DNA of 60,692 nucleotides, from positions 1 to 60,692 of the forward strand of contig CABXRO010000005.1 of the NCBI GenBank assembly GCA_902514645.1, written 5' to 3'. The notes beneath the pieces are model-generated. The model was given only the letters and a program-made list of their open reading frames with translations, had not been told where the DNA came from and ran no database searches. The position numbers and the translations under genes were made by a program. The DNA comes from an uncultured SAR86 cluster bacterium (GTDB lineage: Bacteria; Pseudomonadota; Gammaproteobacteria; Magnimaribacterales; AG-339-G14). This document shows, one piece after another, positions 34,032 through 43,427 of this stretch (its first letter is position 1; each line of letters opens with the position of its first letter).

Positions 34032-34694
34032 ATGATTATAAATTTTCATAACATAGAACTCGAAAGCTCTGAAGATGCATTTCGTCCTACTCTAATAAGC
34101 GAAGAATGTGCTCTGAAAGCTGATTTCAAAAACAAAAAAGTCTTGGATATGGGATGCGGCATTGGGCCTCTTGCAATTTATTTCGCAAAAAATGGAGCTG
34201 CTGAAGTAGATGCTTGTGATATCTATGATAAGCACTTAGAACTTACCAGACTTAATGCAAAACGAAATGATGTTTCAATAAACATTATTGAATCAGACTT
34301 ATTTCAAAATGTGACCAGTAAATACGATTTAATTTGCTGTGATGTTTCAGGAGTATCAAAAAATATTGCCGAAGTAACTGGTTGGTTCCCGACAGAAGTT
34401 CCTAAGGCAGATGATACCGGATCAAATTTGATTGTAAGAGTTGTTGAAGGAAGTCCAGAACATCTTAAGGAAGGTGGCTGTTTAAATATTTGCACAACCT
34501 CTTTTTCAAATATTCAAGAAATTGAAAATACTATGCAAAAATCTTTTCCAGATAAATGGGAGAAGATCTTAGAAAAAGAGGTGCCTTTCTCAAAGCGTTT
34601 GATAGCAAATATAGATTTATTGAAAGATGAAATGTATTTAGAAAAAGATGGAAATTATTTCTGGATATTCTCTATGTACAAGTTAAGTAAATAA
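34032..34694 (+). CDS. Class I SAM-dependent methyltransferase
   Basis: A 220-aa protein with the SAM-binding motif KVLDMGCGIGPLAIYFAKNGA and acidic residue at the end of strand 2 (DACDIYDKH). It resembles the HemK/RsmC-type small methyltransferases, but the catalytic NPPY is replaced (YDLICCDVSGVSKNIAE), so target amino-nitrogen methylation is uncertain. No Shine-Dalgarno is evident before the ATG. It overlaps the convergent aldo/keto reductase by 12 bases. Confidence 0.78.
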   Translation: MIINFHNIELESSEDAFRPTLISEECALKADFKNKKVLDMGCGIGPLAIYFAKNGAAEVDACDIYDKHLELTRLNAKRNDVSINIIESDLFQNVTSKYDLICCDVSGVSKNIAEVTGWFPTEVPKADDTGSNLIVRVVEGSPEHLKEGGCLNICTTSFSNIQEIENTMQKSFPDKWEKILEKEVPFSKRLIANIDLLKDEMYLEKDGNYFWIFSMYKLSK

Positions 34695-35660
34695 ATTTTT
34701 AAGTTCTTTTAATTGTTCTTCGCTTAACTCACTCATATTTTCAGTATCTAAACATTCTTTTAACTCTTGAGTATTTTTTACCCCCAAAATCACTGAGCTT
34801 ACTTTTTTTATCGAAAGAGCATAACGATGTGCAAGAGATGCTGGAGATTCGCCCCATTCTTTTGCAAGTTCTCTAAAAGGCTCTGCTCTTTCATAATCAT
34901 CAAAGTCAGGTTTGTCTCTTCCTGATGGATGAGGTTCACGATCCATTTTTGACGTTAATGCTCCTGCTTGAACAGCTCTTATAGCTAAAATGGGGATATC
35001 TTTGTCCTGACACTCTTTAAGAATTCTATTTGGGTCGGGTTTTTTACTTATGTAGCCAATAGCTCCAATAGAATTTATCACATTCACTGCGCACTGCATG
35101 GCCTTGGGTTGTTTTTCATGATTTATTGCAGAAATTAAAGCTTCTTCTTCGCCCAACCCTATTCCCCAAGAATCTATCTTTCCTTCAGACTTTAATCTTT
35201 CGAAAGCTGGAATCACAGAATCATAATAACAAGACAAAGAAGTTGTAATTGAATTTCTTAAATCATTTAAAACAGGGAGCTGATAGTCATCCTTGATCAA
35301 TTGAGAGTGTAAAAGGAATAAGTTCACCTTGTCTATTTTCATTCTCTCAAAACTTTCGATAAGAGATTCGTTGAGTCTTTCATAAACTTTATCGTGCGGA
35401 AGAGTGCCCAACTGACACTTGGTTGTAATGTTCAAATCTGATAAATCTCTATCTTTTAAAGCTTCTCCGACGACTAACTCAGCCTCTCCTCTACCATACA
35501 TTGGAGCCATATCGAGATGATTGATACCTGAATCAATCGCATGAAGAACGGTATCAACTGCCTCTTTTCTGGTAGTTTTGCCCCAAACATTTCCTATCCC
35601 GCCTCCACCTAAAGTTAAAGTACTAACTGATCCAAAAGGCGTGAAGTCTCTGTATTTCAT
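34683..35660 (-). CDS. Aldo/keto reductase
   Basis: A 325-aa NAD(P)H-dependent reductase of the AKR barrel family. The active-site segment is NHLDMAPMYGRGEAELVVGEAL (Asp, Tyr), the lysine is in ITTKCQLG, and the histidine region in NLFLLHSQL. The cofactor-binding C-terminus reads SSVILGVKNTQELKECL. Closest in style to the D-threo-aldose (L-fucose) dehydrogenase group. Its physiological substrate is unknown. It follows the broken FAD monooxygenase by 21 bases on the same strand. Confidence 0.85.
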   Translation of the reverse strand: MKYRDFTPFGSVSTLTLGGGGIGNVWGKTTRKEAVDTVLHAIDSGINHLDMAPMYGRGEAELVVGEALKDRDLSDLNITTKCQLGTLPHDKVYERLNESLIESFERMKIDKVNLFLLHSQLIKDDYQLPVLNDLRNSITTSLSCYYDSVIPAFERLKSEGKIDSWGIGLGEEEALISAINHEKQPKAMQCAVNVINSIGAIGYISKKPDPNRILKECQDKDIPILAIRAVQAGALTSKMDREPHPSGRDKPDFDDYERAEPFRELAKEWGESPASLAHRYALSIKKVSSVILGVKNTQELKECLDTENMSELSEEQLKELKNLFT

Positions 35661-35681
35661 AAGTGTGTCCTAGTAAGAAAT

Positions 35682-36858
35682 TTATTTTGAGATAGCATCG
35701 TATTTATAAAAACTATCCATAATTTTTTTTAGAAAAAATTTCATCACCACGTTTCTGAAAATAGCAAAGAAACCTGAAAGATGGAAAATTGTTGCGTTTC
35801 TGGTGGCAGTTCTTTGTGCACTTGCCGTTCTGTATTTTCTTTTATTCTCATAATCATTAAGTCCTAATTTAACACTATCAAAATAAGAGAGGCTTGAAGC
35901 CAAAACAATACCATCCTCAATAGCCATGGCAGCTCCTTGAGCAACAAACGGTAACATTGGATGAGCGGCATCCCCAAGTAAACTAATTCTTCCTTTACCC
36001 CATTTTTTCATCGGTGTCCTATCGTGTAACCCCCACTTATATAAGCTATCGGGTTTTGTGCTTTCTAAAATGTCTTGAATTTCAGGATGCCAGTCAGAAA
36101 AAATATGCTTAAGTTCAGAGATATCTCCTTTTTCAGACCAATCTTCATTTATCCAGTCGTTTTGTTCTACAAGACATACACAATTTAAAAAATTTCCACC
36201 TTTAACCAAATATTGTACAAAGTGCTTTTTAGGTCCCAGCCAAACTTTGGTATTTTGTTGTAAAAATTTTGAAGATATTTCTTCTTTAGGGACTAGCATT
36301 CGCCATGCTACATTTCCTGTATATCGAGCTTGATCATCCCCCCCAAAGCTTTTTTCTTACAATTGAATGAATCCCATCTGAACCGATCACAACATCCGAA
36401 GGAATCACCCTTTCTTTAGTTTTAATAAAGGCATGATTTGCATCTTCATATAAGTCTAAAATTTCAGAATTTTTTTCAATCTGAATTCCTTCTTTATTGA
36501 TAATTTTTAAAAGAGCTTTTTGTAAATCAGCTCGGTGAATATCGTAATTTGGAGAACCATATATCTTTACTGAAGAATTTTTTAAAGCCCGTTGAGCTAA
36601 AACTTTTCCAGTTCGATAATGAACAAATTGAAAAGCCTCCGGTTCATAAACATCTGCCTGCAATTCCTCCATAACGCCAAGATGTTTGAGTACCTTGTTA
36701 GCATTTGGCGAAAGCTGAATTCCTGCCCCAAGTTCACTTAAAGATTCTGTCTTTTCGTAAATTATTGGTTTGTGCCCTCTTTTTTTCAAAGCCAAAGCAG
36801 CTACCAATCCTCCTATTCCAGCTCCAACAATTGAGATTTCTAATGATTTAGATTTCAT
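35682..36858 (-). pseudogene. FAD-dependent monooxygenase split by a 1-base frameshift
   Basis: Two adjacent ORFs are the halves of one salicylate-hydroxylase-like flavoprotein of about 391 aa. The N-terminal half (36858-36334) has the Rossmann motif GAGIGGLVAALALKKRGHKP and GSDGIHSIVRKKLWG; the C-terminal half (36299-35682) has the second FAD motif LLGDAAHPMLPFVAQGAAMAIED. They are out of frame at a run of seven Gs (C7 on the plus strand, 36338-36344). Removing one G gives KKLWGDDQARYTGNVAWRML, a seamless family-like join. Both halves look otherwise intact, so the lesion is recent, a sequencing error, or bridged by slippage. The enzyme would hydroxylate an aromatic or similar ring using NAD(P)H. 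Confidence 0.85.
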
Positions 36859-36870
36859 AAAAATTAACAG

Positions 36871-37320
36871 TTAGAGAACAGGAGAAGAATGATGAATCTT
36901 TATCTTAACTTCTCCTTCTTCAAGACAAAAAACAAATGTGAAAGCAACTAAAGTCGTCTCGATTGATGAGACTGGTTTAAATGAAAACGTACCCATTGCA
37001 GTAGATAAGTTTTTCTCATTTAAAATATTCAATTCTTGGAGATTTATTTTTTCCCATGGCTTTAAAGCGAAGCCGTTATCTTCTGAAAATTTTCCCTTAA
37101 CGAAATAAGATAAAGCATCTTCCAAGCTATTTCTAAATACTTTTTCTTTGGTAAAAGTAGGTTTAAAAAGTATCTCTTGAGTTTTAAAAGCGTAGTGCTT
37201 GGATAAAAATTTCAAAGCTTCTTTTTCAAAATCTTCTTTTTTTGAATAAGCTTTTCCTATCTCAATTACTCCTTTGGTCCATGAATCAAGAAACTCTTTA
37301 ATTTTAGATTCGTTCATCAA
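36871..37320 (-). CDS. NTF2-like (CaMKII-association-type) small protein
   Basis: A 149-aa protein. FLDSWTKGVIEIGKAYSK starts a long helix, RNSLEDALSYFVKG and GFALKPWEKI form the middle, and the end VKIKIHHSSPVL resembles the HHSS motif of the calmodulin-kinase-association branch of the NTF2 fold. Such proteins are common in marine microbes and are sometimes mislabelled phosphoribosyl-AMP cyclohydrolase. Function unknown. It lies 12 bases upstream of the monooxygenase on the same strand and is divergent from the SDR. Confidence 0.65.
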   Translation of the reverse strand: MMNESKIKEFLDSWTKGVIEIGKAYSKKEDFEKEALKFLSKHYAFKTQEILFKPTFTKEKVFRNSLEDALSYFVKGKFSEDNGFALKPWEKINLQELNILNEKNLSTAMGTFSFKPVSSIETTLVAFTFVFCLEEGEVKIKIHHSSPVL

Positions 37321-37369
37321 ATAATGATAATTAATTTATTTAGGTATTGAAACTTAGTAAGATGAATTC

Positions 37370-38194
37370 ATGAGTACATATAAAGATAAAAAAGTCCTAA
37401 TCACAGGCGCATCAACTGGAATAGGCTTTGCCTTGGCTGAAGAATTAAATAAACGAGGTGCAGAAGTTATTTTAACTGCAAGATCAAAGGATAAATTGCA
37501 TGCACTTGCTAAAAAAATTAAGGAATCTGGTGGAAAAGCGCATGTCTTTATAGAAGATCTTTCTATTCAAGGTTCTGCTGAAGCTTTATACAACAAAATA
37601 AAATCCCAAAATTTATCTATCGATATCTTAATTAACAATGCGGGATACGGTAGATGGGGAGAATTAACTAACTTTGAAAGAGATGATTATGCAGAGATGC
37701 TGCAACTTAATGTTATAACGCTGACAGATCTTTGCCATTTGTATTTGCCAGATATGGTTCGACAAGGTGGTGGTGGCATCATAAATGTTGGCTCTATGGC
37801 CTCTTTAGCACCGATACCATATGCAAGTATTTATTCTTCTTCAAAAGCCTATGTTTTGATGTTCTCTGAGGCCATAAGGTATGAATATCAAGATAAAAAT
37901 ATCAAAGTTATGGCGCTTCTTCCTGGAGGAACTGAATCAGAGTTTGCCCGAGTAGCTACAGAAAAATCTGAGGAACTAACTGAAAGATATCAAAATCGAG
38001 ATAGCTCAGCATCTGGAGTGTCTATGCAAACCTCTCATGATGTTGCTCTTGAATGTCTAGAGGGTTTTGAAAAAGATAAACAATTCGTCTTATGCGGCAG
38101 AAGCAATAGAATTTTGAATTTCGTTACTGGCTTTATGAGCAGAAAAGCTGTTCTTAATTTAACCGGTAAAATGTTTAAACGCATTGCAGGTTAG
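37370..38194 (+). CDS. Short-chain dehydrogenase (DltE-like)
   Basis: A 274-aa classical SDR: TGASTGIGFALAEELNKRG, NNAGYGRWGELTNF, NVGSMASLAPIPYASIYSSSKAYV with the catalytic Ser, Tyr and Lys. TARSKDKL after the first Rossmann unit suggests NADPH. The C-terminal extension (CGRSNRILNFVTGFMSRKAVLNLTGKMFKRI) is hydrophobic and basic, as in SDRs that associate with membranes or act on lipids. Monocistronic by context. Substrate unknown. Confidence 0.87.
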   Translation: MSTYKDKKVLITGASTGIGFALAEELNKRGAEVILTARSKDKLHALAKKIKESGGKAHVFIEDLSIQGSAEALYNKIKSQNLSIDILINNAGYGRWGELTNFERDDYAEMLQLNVITLTDLCHLYLPDMVRQGGGGIINVGSMASLAPIPYASIYSSSKAYVLMFSEAIRYEYQDKNIKVMALLPGGTESEFARVATEKSEELTERYQNRDSSASGVSMQTSHDVALECLEGFEKDKQFVLCGRSNRILNFVTGFMSRKAVLNLTGKMFKRIAG

Positions 38195-38216
38195 CAAAAA
38201 CTTTAAAAATTTACTT

Positions 38217-38969
38217 TCAGCTCAAATTAGAAGCTATTTCATTCAAATGACTGAAAGTCTCTAAATTAGCTTTCATGATAATTTCCATTTCGGGGACTGT
38301 TTCACTTATATCTCCCATTTTTGTTAATACCATGTGAACGTCATCATGATAAGGAAGCTTGCTCATATCCTCGAGCCAACGACTTAAATTTTTAAAGTCG
38401 CTATAATCAAATAGATTAGTAAATTGCGAATTCAATTGAGCAATTTCAACATAAGCTGAAAAATCGGCAATAGTGACATAGTCTCCTGCAATAAATTTAT
38501 TTTTTTTAAGCCACTGATTTTCTAATGCTTTGAGGGCATTATTAAACATTTTTTGAGACATATTGATTAGGTCTTCTGAAAGCCCCAAGTCAGGTCTTAA
38601 AATTGGTGCAAAATAACCAGTTGATGCCTCTTTAATGCTTCGATGATGATAGTGAAGGTAATGATCGACCTTTCCTCTCAGTTCAGGATCTTCTGGGTAC
38701 AAATCATCCCATTTATGTTTGTTACACAAGTAACACATGATTGCTATCGATTCCGATAACAAATATCCAGTTTTAGGATCTTCCAAGCCGGGAATAGTTC
38801 CATTTGGATATTTTTCCAAAAAAGAAGGATGACGAGTACCATTTTCTTTTGGAGAACCTGGTGCAGTGATAATCAATTCGAAAGGTAATTTTTTATAAAG
38901 CATCATCCATAGAACTGTCCTTACAGCTTGAGACATTGGAACGCCAAAAATTTTAAGTTTACTGCTCAT
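38217..38969 (-). CDS. Glutathione S-transferase family protein (first of four)
   Basis: A 250-aa GST. The thioredoxin-like N-domain begins KLKIFGVPMSQAVRTVLWMML, with Ser in the usual activating position, cis-Pro in PNGTIPGLED and the glutathione-binding SESIAIMCYLCN. The helical C-domain includes FIAGDYVTIADFSAYVE, the conserved N-capping box. It is 2 bases after yghU and the end of a run of four thioredoxin/GST-fold genes. Likely conjugates or reduces an electrophilic substrate with glutathione in the cytosol. Confidence 0.87.
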   Translation of the reverse strand: MSSKLKIFGVPMSQAVRTVLWMMLYKKLPFELIITAPGSPKENGTRHPSFLEKYPNGTIPGLEDPKTGYLLSESIAIMCYLCNKHKWDDLYPEDPELRGKVDHYLHYHHRSIKEASTGYFAPILRPDLGLSEDLINMSQKMFNNALKALENQWLKKNKFIAGDYVTIADFSAYVEIAQLNSQFTNLFDYSDFKNLSRWLEDMSKLPYHDDVHMVLTKMGDISETVPEMEIIMKANLETFSHLNEIASNLS

Positions 38970-38971
38970 TT

Positions 38972-39814
38972 TTAATCAAGATCACTGGCATCATGCCTTT
39001 CAGGAATCGCATTGTCTTCTGGTCCACTTGGAGGTCGCCCTACTCTAGCTCCTCTTTTAAAGGCGGGTCTTTCGGAAATTTCCTCAGCCCAACGAACAAC
39101 GTTTTTGTAAGATTTCACATCTAGAAATTCTGCTGCATTGTATGCATTTTTTAGTACCAAATAACCATACCAAGGATGAATTGCCATATCAGCAATGTTG
39201 TATTCATCTCCGCAAATGAATTTTCTATTTTCTAAATTTTTATCTAAGACGTCCAACTGACGTTTAACTTCCATGGCAAAATGATTAATGGGATATTCAA
39301 ATTTTTCTGGAGCATAGGCATAAAAGTGTCCAAATCCTCCACCTAAGTATGGAGCGCTTCCCATTTGCCAAAAAAGCCAAGACATGCATTCAGCCTTAGC
39401 AGCTGGATCGTTTGGAATGAACTCCCCAAACTTCTCAGCAAGGTAAACCAAAATTGCGCCAGATTCAAAAACTCTCGTATGCGGCTCTGAACCTCTATCT
39501 AAGAGAGCAGGGATTTTAGAATTTGGATTTATTCCAACAAAACCACTTCCAAATTGATCGCCGTTTCCTATATTAATTAGATATGCATCATACTCCGCGC
39601 CTTCGTATCCTAAAGCCAAAAGTTCTTCTAGAAGAACAGTGACCTTAACTCCATTTGGAGTTCCAAGTGAATAGAGTTGTATGGGATGTTTTCCCACAGG
39701 CAAATCTTTATCATGCGTTGCACCAGAAATCGGTCTGTTTATATTTGCAAATTTACCGCCACTTTCTTGATCCCAAGTCCATACTTTTGGGGGTGAATAC
39801 TTTTCATCTGACAT
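38972..39814 (-). CDS. yghU: YghU-type glutathione-dependent disulfide-bond oxidoreductase
   Basis: A 280-aa protein that matches E. coli YghU along its whole length: KVWTWDQESGGKFANINRP, LPVGKHPIQLYSLGTPNGVKV, INPNSKIPALLDRG, FESGAILVYLAEKFG, GGGFGHFYAYAPEK and the C-terminal PERHDASD. YghU binds two glutathiones and has disulfide-bond reductase activity with little classical transferase activity. It lies 42 bases after the next GST gene and 2 before the previous one, on the same strand. Confidence 0.93.
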   Translation of the reverse strand: MSDEKYSPPKVWTWDQESGGKFANINRPISGATHDKDLPVGKHPIQLYSLGTPNGVKVTVLLEELLALGYEGAEYDAYLINIGNGDQFGSGFVGINPNSKIPALLDRGSEPHTRVFESGAILVYLAEKFGEFIPNDPAAKAECMSWLFWQMGSAPYLGGGFGHFYAYAPEKFEYPINHFAMEVKRQLDVLDKNLENRKFICGDEYNIADMAIHPWYGYLVLKNAYNAAEFLDVKSYKNVVRWAEEISERPAFKRGARVGRPPSGPEDNAIPERHDASDLD

Positions 39815-39856
39815 TGGACCTCTCCGTTTTTTCTTGATTGAATTAATTATACTTAG

Positions 39857-40483
39857 TCATTCGTTCTGCATGCTAGGTCTTGAAGAAACCTCCTCATACC
39901 ATCGCTTCAGATTCTTTAAATCTTCATCTGGTTTTAAATCTACCATTTCAGAAGCAAAATCTACTGCCGATACTAGAGAAATGTCTGCAATAGTAAAGCG
40001 TTCTCCTGCGACAAAACTATTTGAACTAAATTCTTGATTTAACCTCTGATAAAAAGATCTAACATTTTTATCGCTTGCTGCTTTTGCATCAGGTATTTGA
40101 TCAAACAGATCCAAACTACCTACTATGGGGCCGTTTACCCAAGAAATTCCTATTTGGGTCCAAAGTTCGAATTCGATATGCCTATTTCGACTTTCAATGT
40201 AGGCAATTTCATAAGCGCCTTTACCAAACAAATTAGGCTCAGGCTTTATAAGTTCCAAGTAACGACAAATGGCAACAGATTCAGAGATACATTCACCATT
40301 ATCAAGTTCCAGCACAGGAATCTTTCCGCTGGGATTTTTGATTAAAAACTCAGGAGTTTTGTGTTCTCTTTTTGTCATATCGCAATTTATAAGTTCCAAT
40401 TCAATGTCCTTCTCATGAGCAAATATTTTTACTCTTCGGGGGTTCGGGGCTTTTGGAAAATCATGCAGTTTCATTTTTTTCAT
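39857..40483 (-). CDS. Glutathione S-transferase family protein (third of four)
   Basis: A 208-aa GST. N-domain: MKLHDFPKAPNPRRVKIFAHEK, then NPSGKIPVLELDNGECISESVAICRYLE, the typical cis-Pro and Glu-Ser glutathione contacts. C-domain: FVAGERFTIADISLVSAVDFA and WYEEVSSRPSM. The active residue near PNPRRVK is not a clear Tyr or Cys; Ser or Asn types are possible. Its start overlaps the stop of the 369-aa gene by 4 bases (ATGA), indicating coupling. Confidence 0.87.
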   Translation of the reverse strand: MKKMKLHDFPKAPNPRRVKIFAHEKDIELELINCDMTKREHKTPEFLIKNPSGKIPVLELDNGECISESVAICRYLELIKPEPNLFGKGAYEIAYIESRNRHIEFELWTQIGISWVNGPIVGSLDLFDQIPDAKAASDKNVRSFYQRLNQEFSSNSFVAGERFTIADISLVSAVDFASEMVDLKPDEDLKNLKRWYEEVSSRPSMQNE

Positions 40484-41589
40484 TCGTTTACTCCGAGCAT
40501 CTTTCTATCTGCTTTAAAGGGTAACCCTTCTTCTTGATCGTCCATCAAAGGAAGGTTTTTATCTTTCCATAAAGGCTCCCAGCATCCAAACTCTTTAAGA
40601 AGAATTTTTACTTGAGTTTTGTCCTGTCCACTTAGTCTGTTGTAACGATCTCTTAACTCTTTCAGACACCATACTCTATATAGTGAGTATCTTGCATTTT
40701 TTAGAAAGACATTTCCAAATTTAAAATCAAATTTAGTTTTGTTATGTTTTACAGCATCCACATTTGCTGATAAATAGGGCAAATAGATCTTTCCTATTTC
40801 TCTAAACAATGGTTCCAGGTCTTTAGGAATCCCCTCTTCAAAACCATCATCTATTTTTGATAATCTTGCATTCCATAAATTACTCACCCAGCTCAAAACG
40901 TAAGGCGCCTTTTGGCGAATAATCTCTAATGGAACAGGGTCTAAAGCGAAATGTCTAAAGAAAGGACCAGAAAAACCAATATCAGCTATTGAAGGGCGAT
41001 TTCCGAATAGAAACTTTCTTTTTTCCAAAATATTGCTGAGATTTTCTAATAATTTTAAAAAATCATCTTCAACTGTTTTTAAATTTTCTTTTGTTATCCC
41101 ATCTCCGGTTGTATAACCATTCCTTTGCCTTCTGGTTAAGAATATTTTTTTCATCCAAATAGGCAAAGGTACAGAGCTTAATAATTCCTCAGCCAAATGT
41201 CTGGATGCGAAATGTGAACCTTCAGAATAATGCCAGCGGTAATGCATAGCGGTTCTCCACCACCACTCATCTGCCCAATCCTCTAATAAAAAAGCAAAAA
41301 AAGCTTGAACTGGATCTTCAGGAATGATTTTATTATTTGTAATTTTGGACTCAAACCATTGAATCATTTTAGTAGTATCGGTCATCCATCTGCCATCTGG
41401 TAACTCAACTGCTGGCATTTGATTGATACCGACTTTTTCTTTCATGGTTCTTTCAAATTTTGGATAATTCAAAACCTTTTGCTCGTAAGAAATTTCTTTA
41501 ACTCTGAAGTAGTTTTCCATCTTGCCAGTAAAATAAGAAATATTTGAGCCATAAAGAAGAATTGGCTTAGAAAGATCTAGGTCATTCAT
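40480..41589 (-). CDS. Large GST-fold protein (fourth of four)
   Basis: A 369-aa protein, much longer than ordinary GSTs. The N-terminal thioredoxin fold is recognisable in ILLYGSNISYFTGKMENYFR and GINQMPAVELPDGRWMTDTTKMIQWFE. A helical GST-like C-domain follows (LEDWADEWWWRTAMHYRW; KRKFLFGNRPSIADIGFSGP). About 130 extra residues at the end (from about 240) have no assignable domain. No cysteine is evident at the GST active position. It may be a cofactor-less relative of the GSTs that follow it. Starts 13 bases after the PAP2 gene. Confidence 0.75.
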   Translation of the reverse strand: MNDLDLSKPILLYGSNISYFTGKMENYFRVKEISYEQKVLNYPKFERTMKEKVGINQMPAVELPDGRWMTDTTKMIQWFESKITNNKIIPEDPVQAFFAFLLEDWADEWWWRTAMHYRWHYSEGSHFASRHLAEELLSSVPLPIWMKKIFLTRRQRNGYTTGDGITKENLKTVEDDFLKLLENLSNILEKRKFLFGNRPSIADIGFSGPFFRHFALDPVPLEIIRQKAPYVLSWVSNLWNARLSKIDDGFEEGIPKDLEPLFREIGKIYLPYLSANVDAVKHNKTKFDFKFGNVFLKNARYSLYRVWCLKELRDRYNRLSGQDKTQVKILLKEFGCWEPLWKDKNLPLMDDQEEGLPFKADRKMLGVNE

Positions 41590-41602
41590 GTAATTGTTCT
41601 AT

Positions 41603-42460
41603 TCAGTTTGCAAGGTTAAACAATTTCCAAAATCTTGGAATGACCCAAGAAACAAAAATCGAGAAGAATAAACCTAAGGAATAACTGAACAAAACAGACA
41701 TTAATCCGGATAACTCGATAAGTCCTTCAAGTTGAAAGAGAAATATCATAGTAAAAAAAACTGCTACTGTGCTTATTAAAGACAATAGGAGTTTAATTAA
41801 ATTATTTGATGCAATGACTAAGTTTGATGCTCCCAGAAACCATCCAGTCATAGCTCCCAATAACCAATTGGATATCTCATGCCCCTCATGTGATGGATAG
41901 AACAAATGAATAAAAAGTTGAAAAGCGATAATAATAAAAAACCAAGTTAAATTATCAAATTTTTCATAAAGTTTATAAACGACAGCATAATGCCAAAGCA
42001 AAAGGATAAAACCACCAATTAAAAGTCCTGCAACCACATCTCCTAAATCATGCACGCCTAAATACATTCTGCTAAAGGCTACTAATAAGATAAAAGTTAT
42101 AGCTCCTATGGATATGAATTTATTTTTTAGTTCGTAAGCCAAAAGTCCCCAAAGAGTTACGGCAATTTGAGCATGGCCACTAGGCCAACCATAACTAGTT
42201 CCAGTTCCTTCATCCAACATGAATTCTGCTGGAGGTCTTGGATCTTGAAAGAGATCTTTTAAAAAACTATTTATTACTGCAGAGATGAATAAGAGCATAG
42301 CAACTCTAGAAAATCTTTGAGGCGACCAAAAAAAATACCCAAAGGCTATAAATAGAAATAAAAAGATTGGGTATCCAGTTAAAGATACATTGTAAAAAAA
42401 GAAATTGAAAAAAGGAGTTCTTATTCCTTCAACCCATGATAAATCGTTCCAAATGGACAT
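41603..42460 (-). CDS. PAP2-family membrane phosphatase
   Basis: A 285-aa polytopic membrane protein with all three acid-phosphatase motifs: KDLFQDPRPP (K-x6-RP), WPSGHAQ (PSGH) and SRMYLGVHDLGDV (SR-x5-H-x3-D). About seven hydrophobic helices are visible. Family members dephosphorylate lipid phosphates such as undecaprenyl pyrophosphate or phosphatidylglycerophosphate at the periplasmic face. Which lipid is used here is unknown. First gene of the run leading into the GST genes. Confidence 0.87.
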   Translation of the reverse strand: MSIWNDLSWVEGIRTPFFNFFFYNVSLTGYPIFLFLFIAFGYFFWSPQRFSRVAMLLFISAVINSFLKDLFQDPRPPAEFMLDEGTGTSYGWPSGHAQIAVTLWGLLAYELKNKFISIGAITFILLVAFSRMYLGVHDLGDVVAGLLIGGFILLLWHYAVVYKLYEKFDNLTWFFIIIAFQLFIHLFYPSHEGHEISNWLLGAMTGWFLGASNLVIASNNLIKLLLSLISTVAVFFTMIFLFQLEGLIELSGLMSVLFSYSLGLFFSIFVSWVIPRFWKLFNLAN

Positions 42461-42612
42461 TTTTTCCTTTAAAGCTCCGCTTAAATATTTAAGAGTAAAT
42501 TAAACATATTAAAGATTATTTACAAGGATAATTTCTAAAAGAATTAGGAACTTCGATCGCATAATAACTTTTCTTTTATAGTAAGATTATTAAAAAATAG
42601 AAAGAATTTGTT

Positions 42613-43335
42613 GTGATCGAGCTAGAAAAAAAAGATTCCATTTATCATTTGTGTATGAACGCTGGCGAAAACCGCTGGAATACTTCATTTGTGAAAGAGT
42701 TTGCTAAAGCATTAGATGAGATTGAAAAAGACGAAGGCCCAGGGGCATTAATAACTTCTTCTAATGATCCAAAATTTTTTTCAAATGGTTTAGATCTTGA
42801 TTGGATGCAAGATCCAGAGAAATACTCTGAAGGAGGAGCAAGAGAAGTTTTTGGCGAAGAATTTATGTATTTGATGGGAAGAATAATTACCCTTCCCATT
42901 CCAAGTATTTGTGCAATCAATGGTCATGCCTTTGGGGCAGGATTTATGCTTGCTCTTTCTCACGATGTAAGATTGATGAGAGAGGATAGAGGTTTTTTGT
43001 GTGCTAATGAAATGCAACTTGGTTTTAAAATCCCTAGACCAGAATTAGCATTATTTCGTCATAAAATTCCCGCTAATTATTTTTTTGAAACTGTTCAATT
43101 ATCTAAACGCTGGACTGGAATAGCTGCTTTAGAAGCTGGCATTATTCAGGGAATCGGGTCTTATGAAGATTTACCTGATATAGCAACTGAAAAAGCCTTA
43201 GAATTGGCTCCGCTTGCAAAAGACAGAGATCACTATTCAGAACAAAAAGAGATGCTGTATGGAGAAAATGCAGCTATAAATTTAGCTCATGGTCCTGCTC
43301 ATATGCTAAAAAATTCAAAAAAATTTGAAACTTAA
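42613..43335 (+). CDS. Enoyl-CoA hydratase/isomerase (ECI-like)
   Basis: A 240-aa crotonase-fold protein starting at GTG 42613. The oxyanion loop is KFFSNGLDLDWMQD and the second glycine-rich segment INGHAFGAGFMLALSHDVRLM. FSNGLDLDW resembles the eukaryotic delta3-delta2-enoyl-CoA isomerases more than bacterial hydratases, suggesting double-bond shifting in unsaturated fatty-acid oxidation. The 152-base gap on its left shows only AT-rich sequence without a clear promoter. It stands alone between the PAP2 gene and the polysaccharide region. Confidence 0.83.
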   Translation: MIELEKKDSIYHLCMNAGENRWNTSFVKEFAKALDEIEKDEGPGALITSSNDPKFFSNGLDLDWMQDPEKYSEGGAREVFGEEFMYLMGRIITLPIPSICAINGHAFGAGFMLALSHDVRLMREDRGFLCANEMQLGFKIPRPELALFRHKIPANYFFETVQLSKRWTGIAALEAGIIQGIGSYEDLPDIATEKALELAPLAKDRDHYSEQKEMLYGENAAINLAHGPAHMLKNSKKFET

Positions 43336-43427
43336 AATTATTTCTACCTATTTATAAAACTGGTTTGTGAAATCGATTTATCAAAACTTTATAAAATAAA
43401 ATATAAAAATCTTAATTTTGTCTAGGG

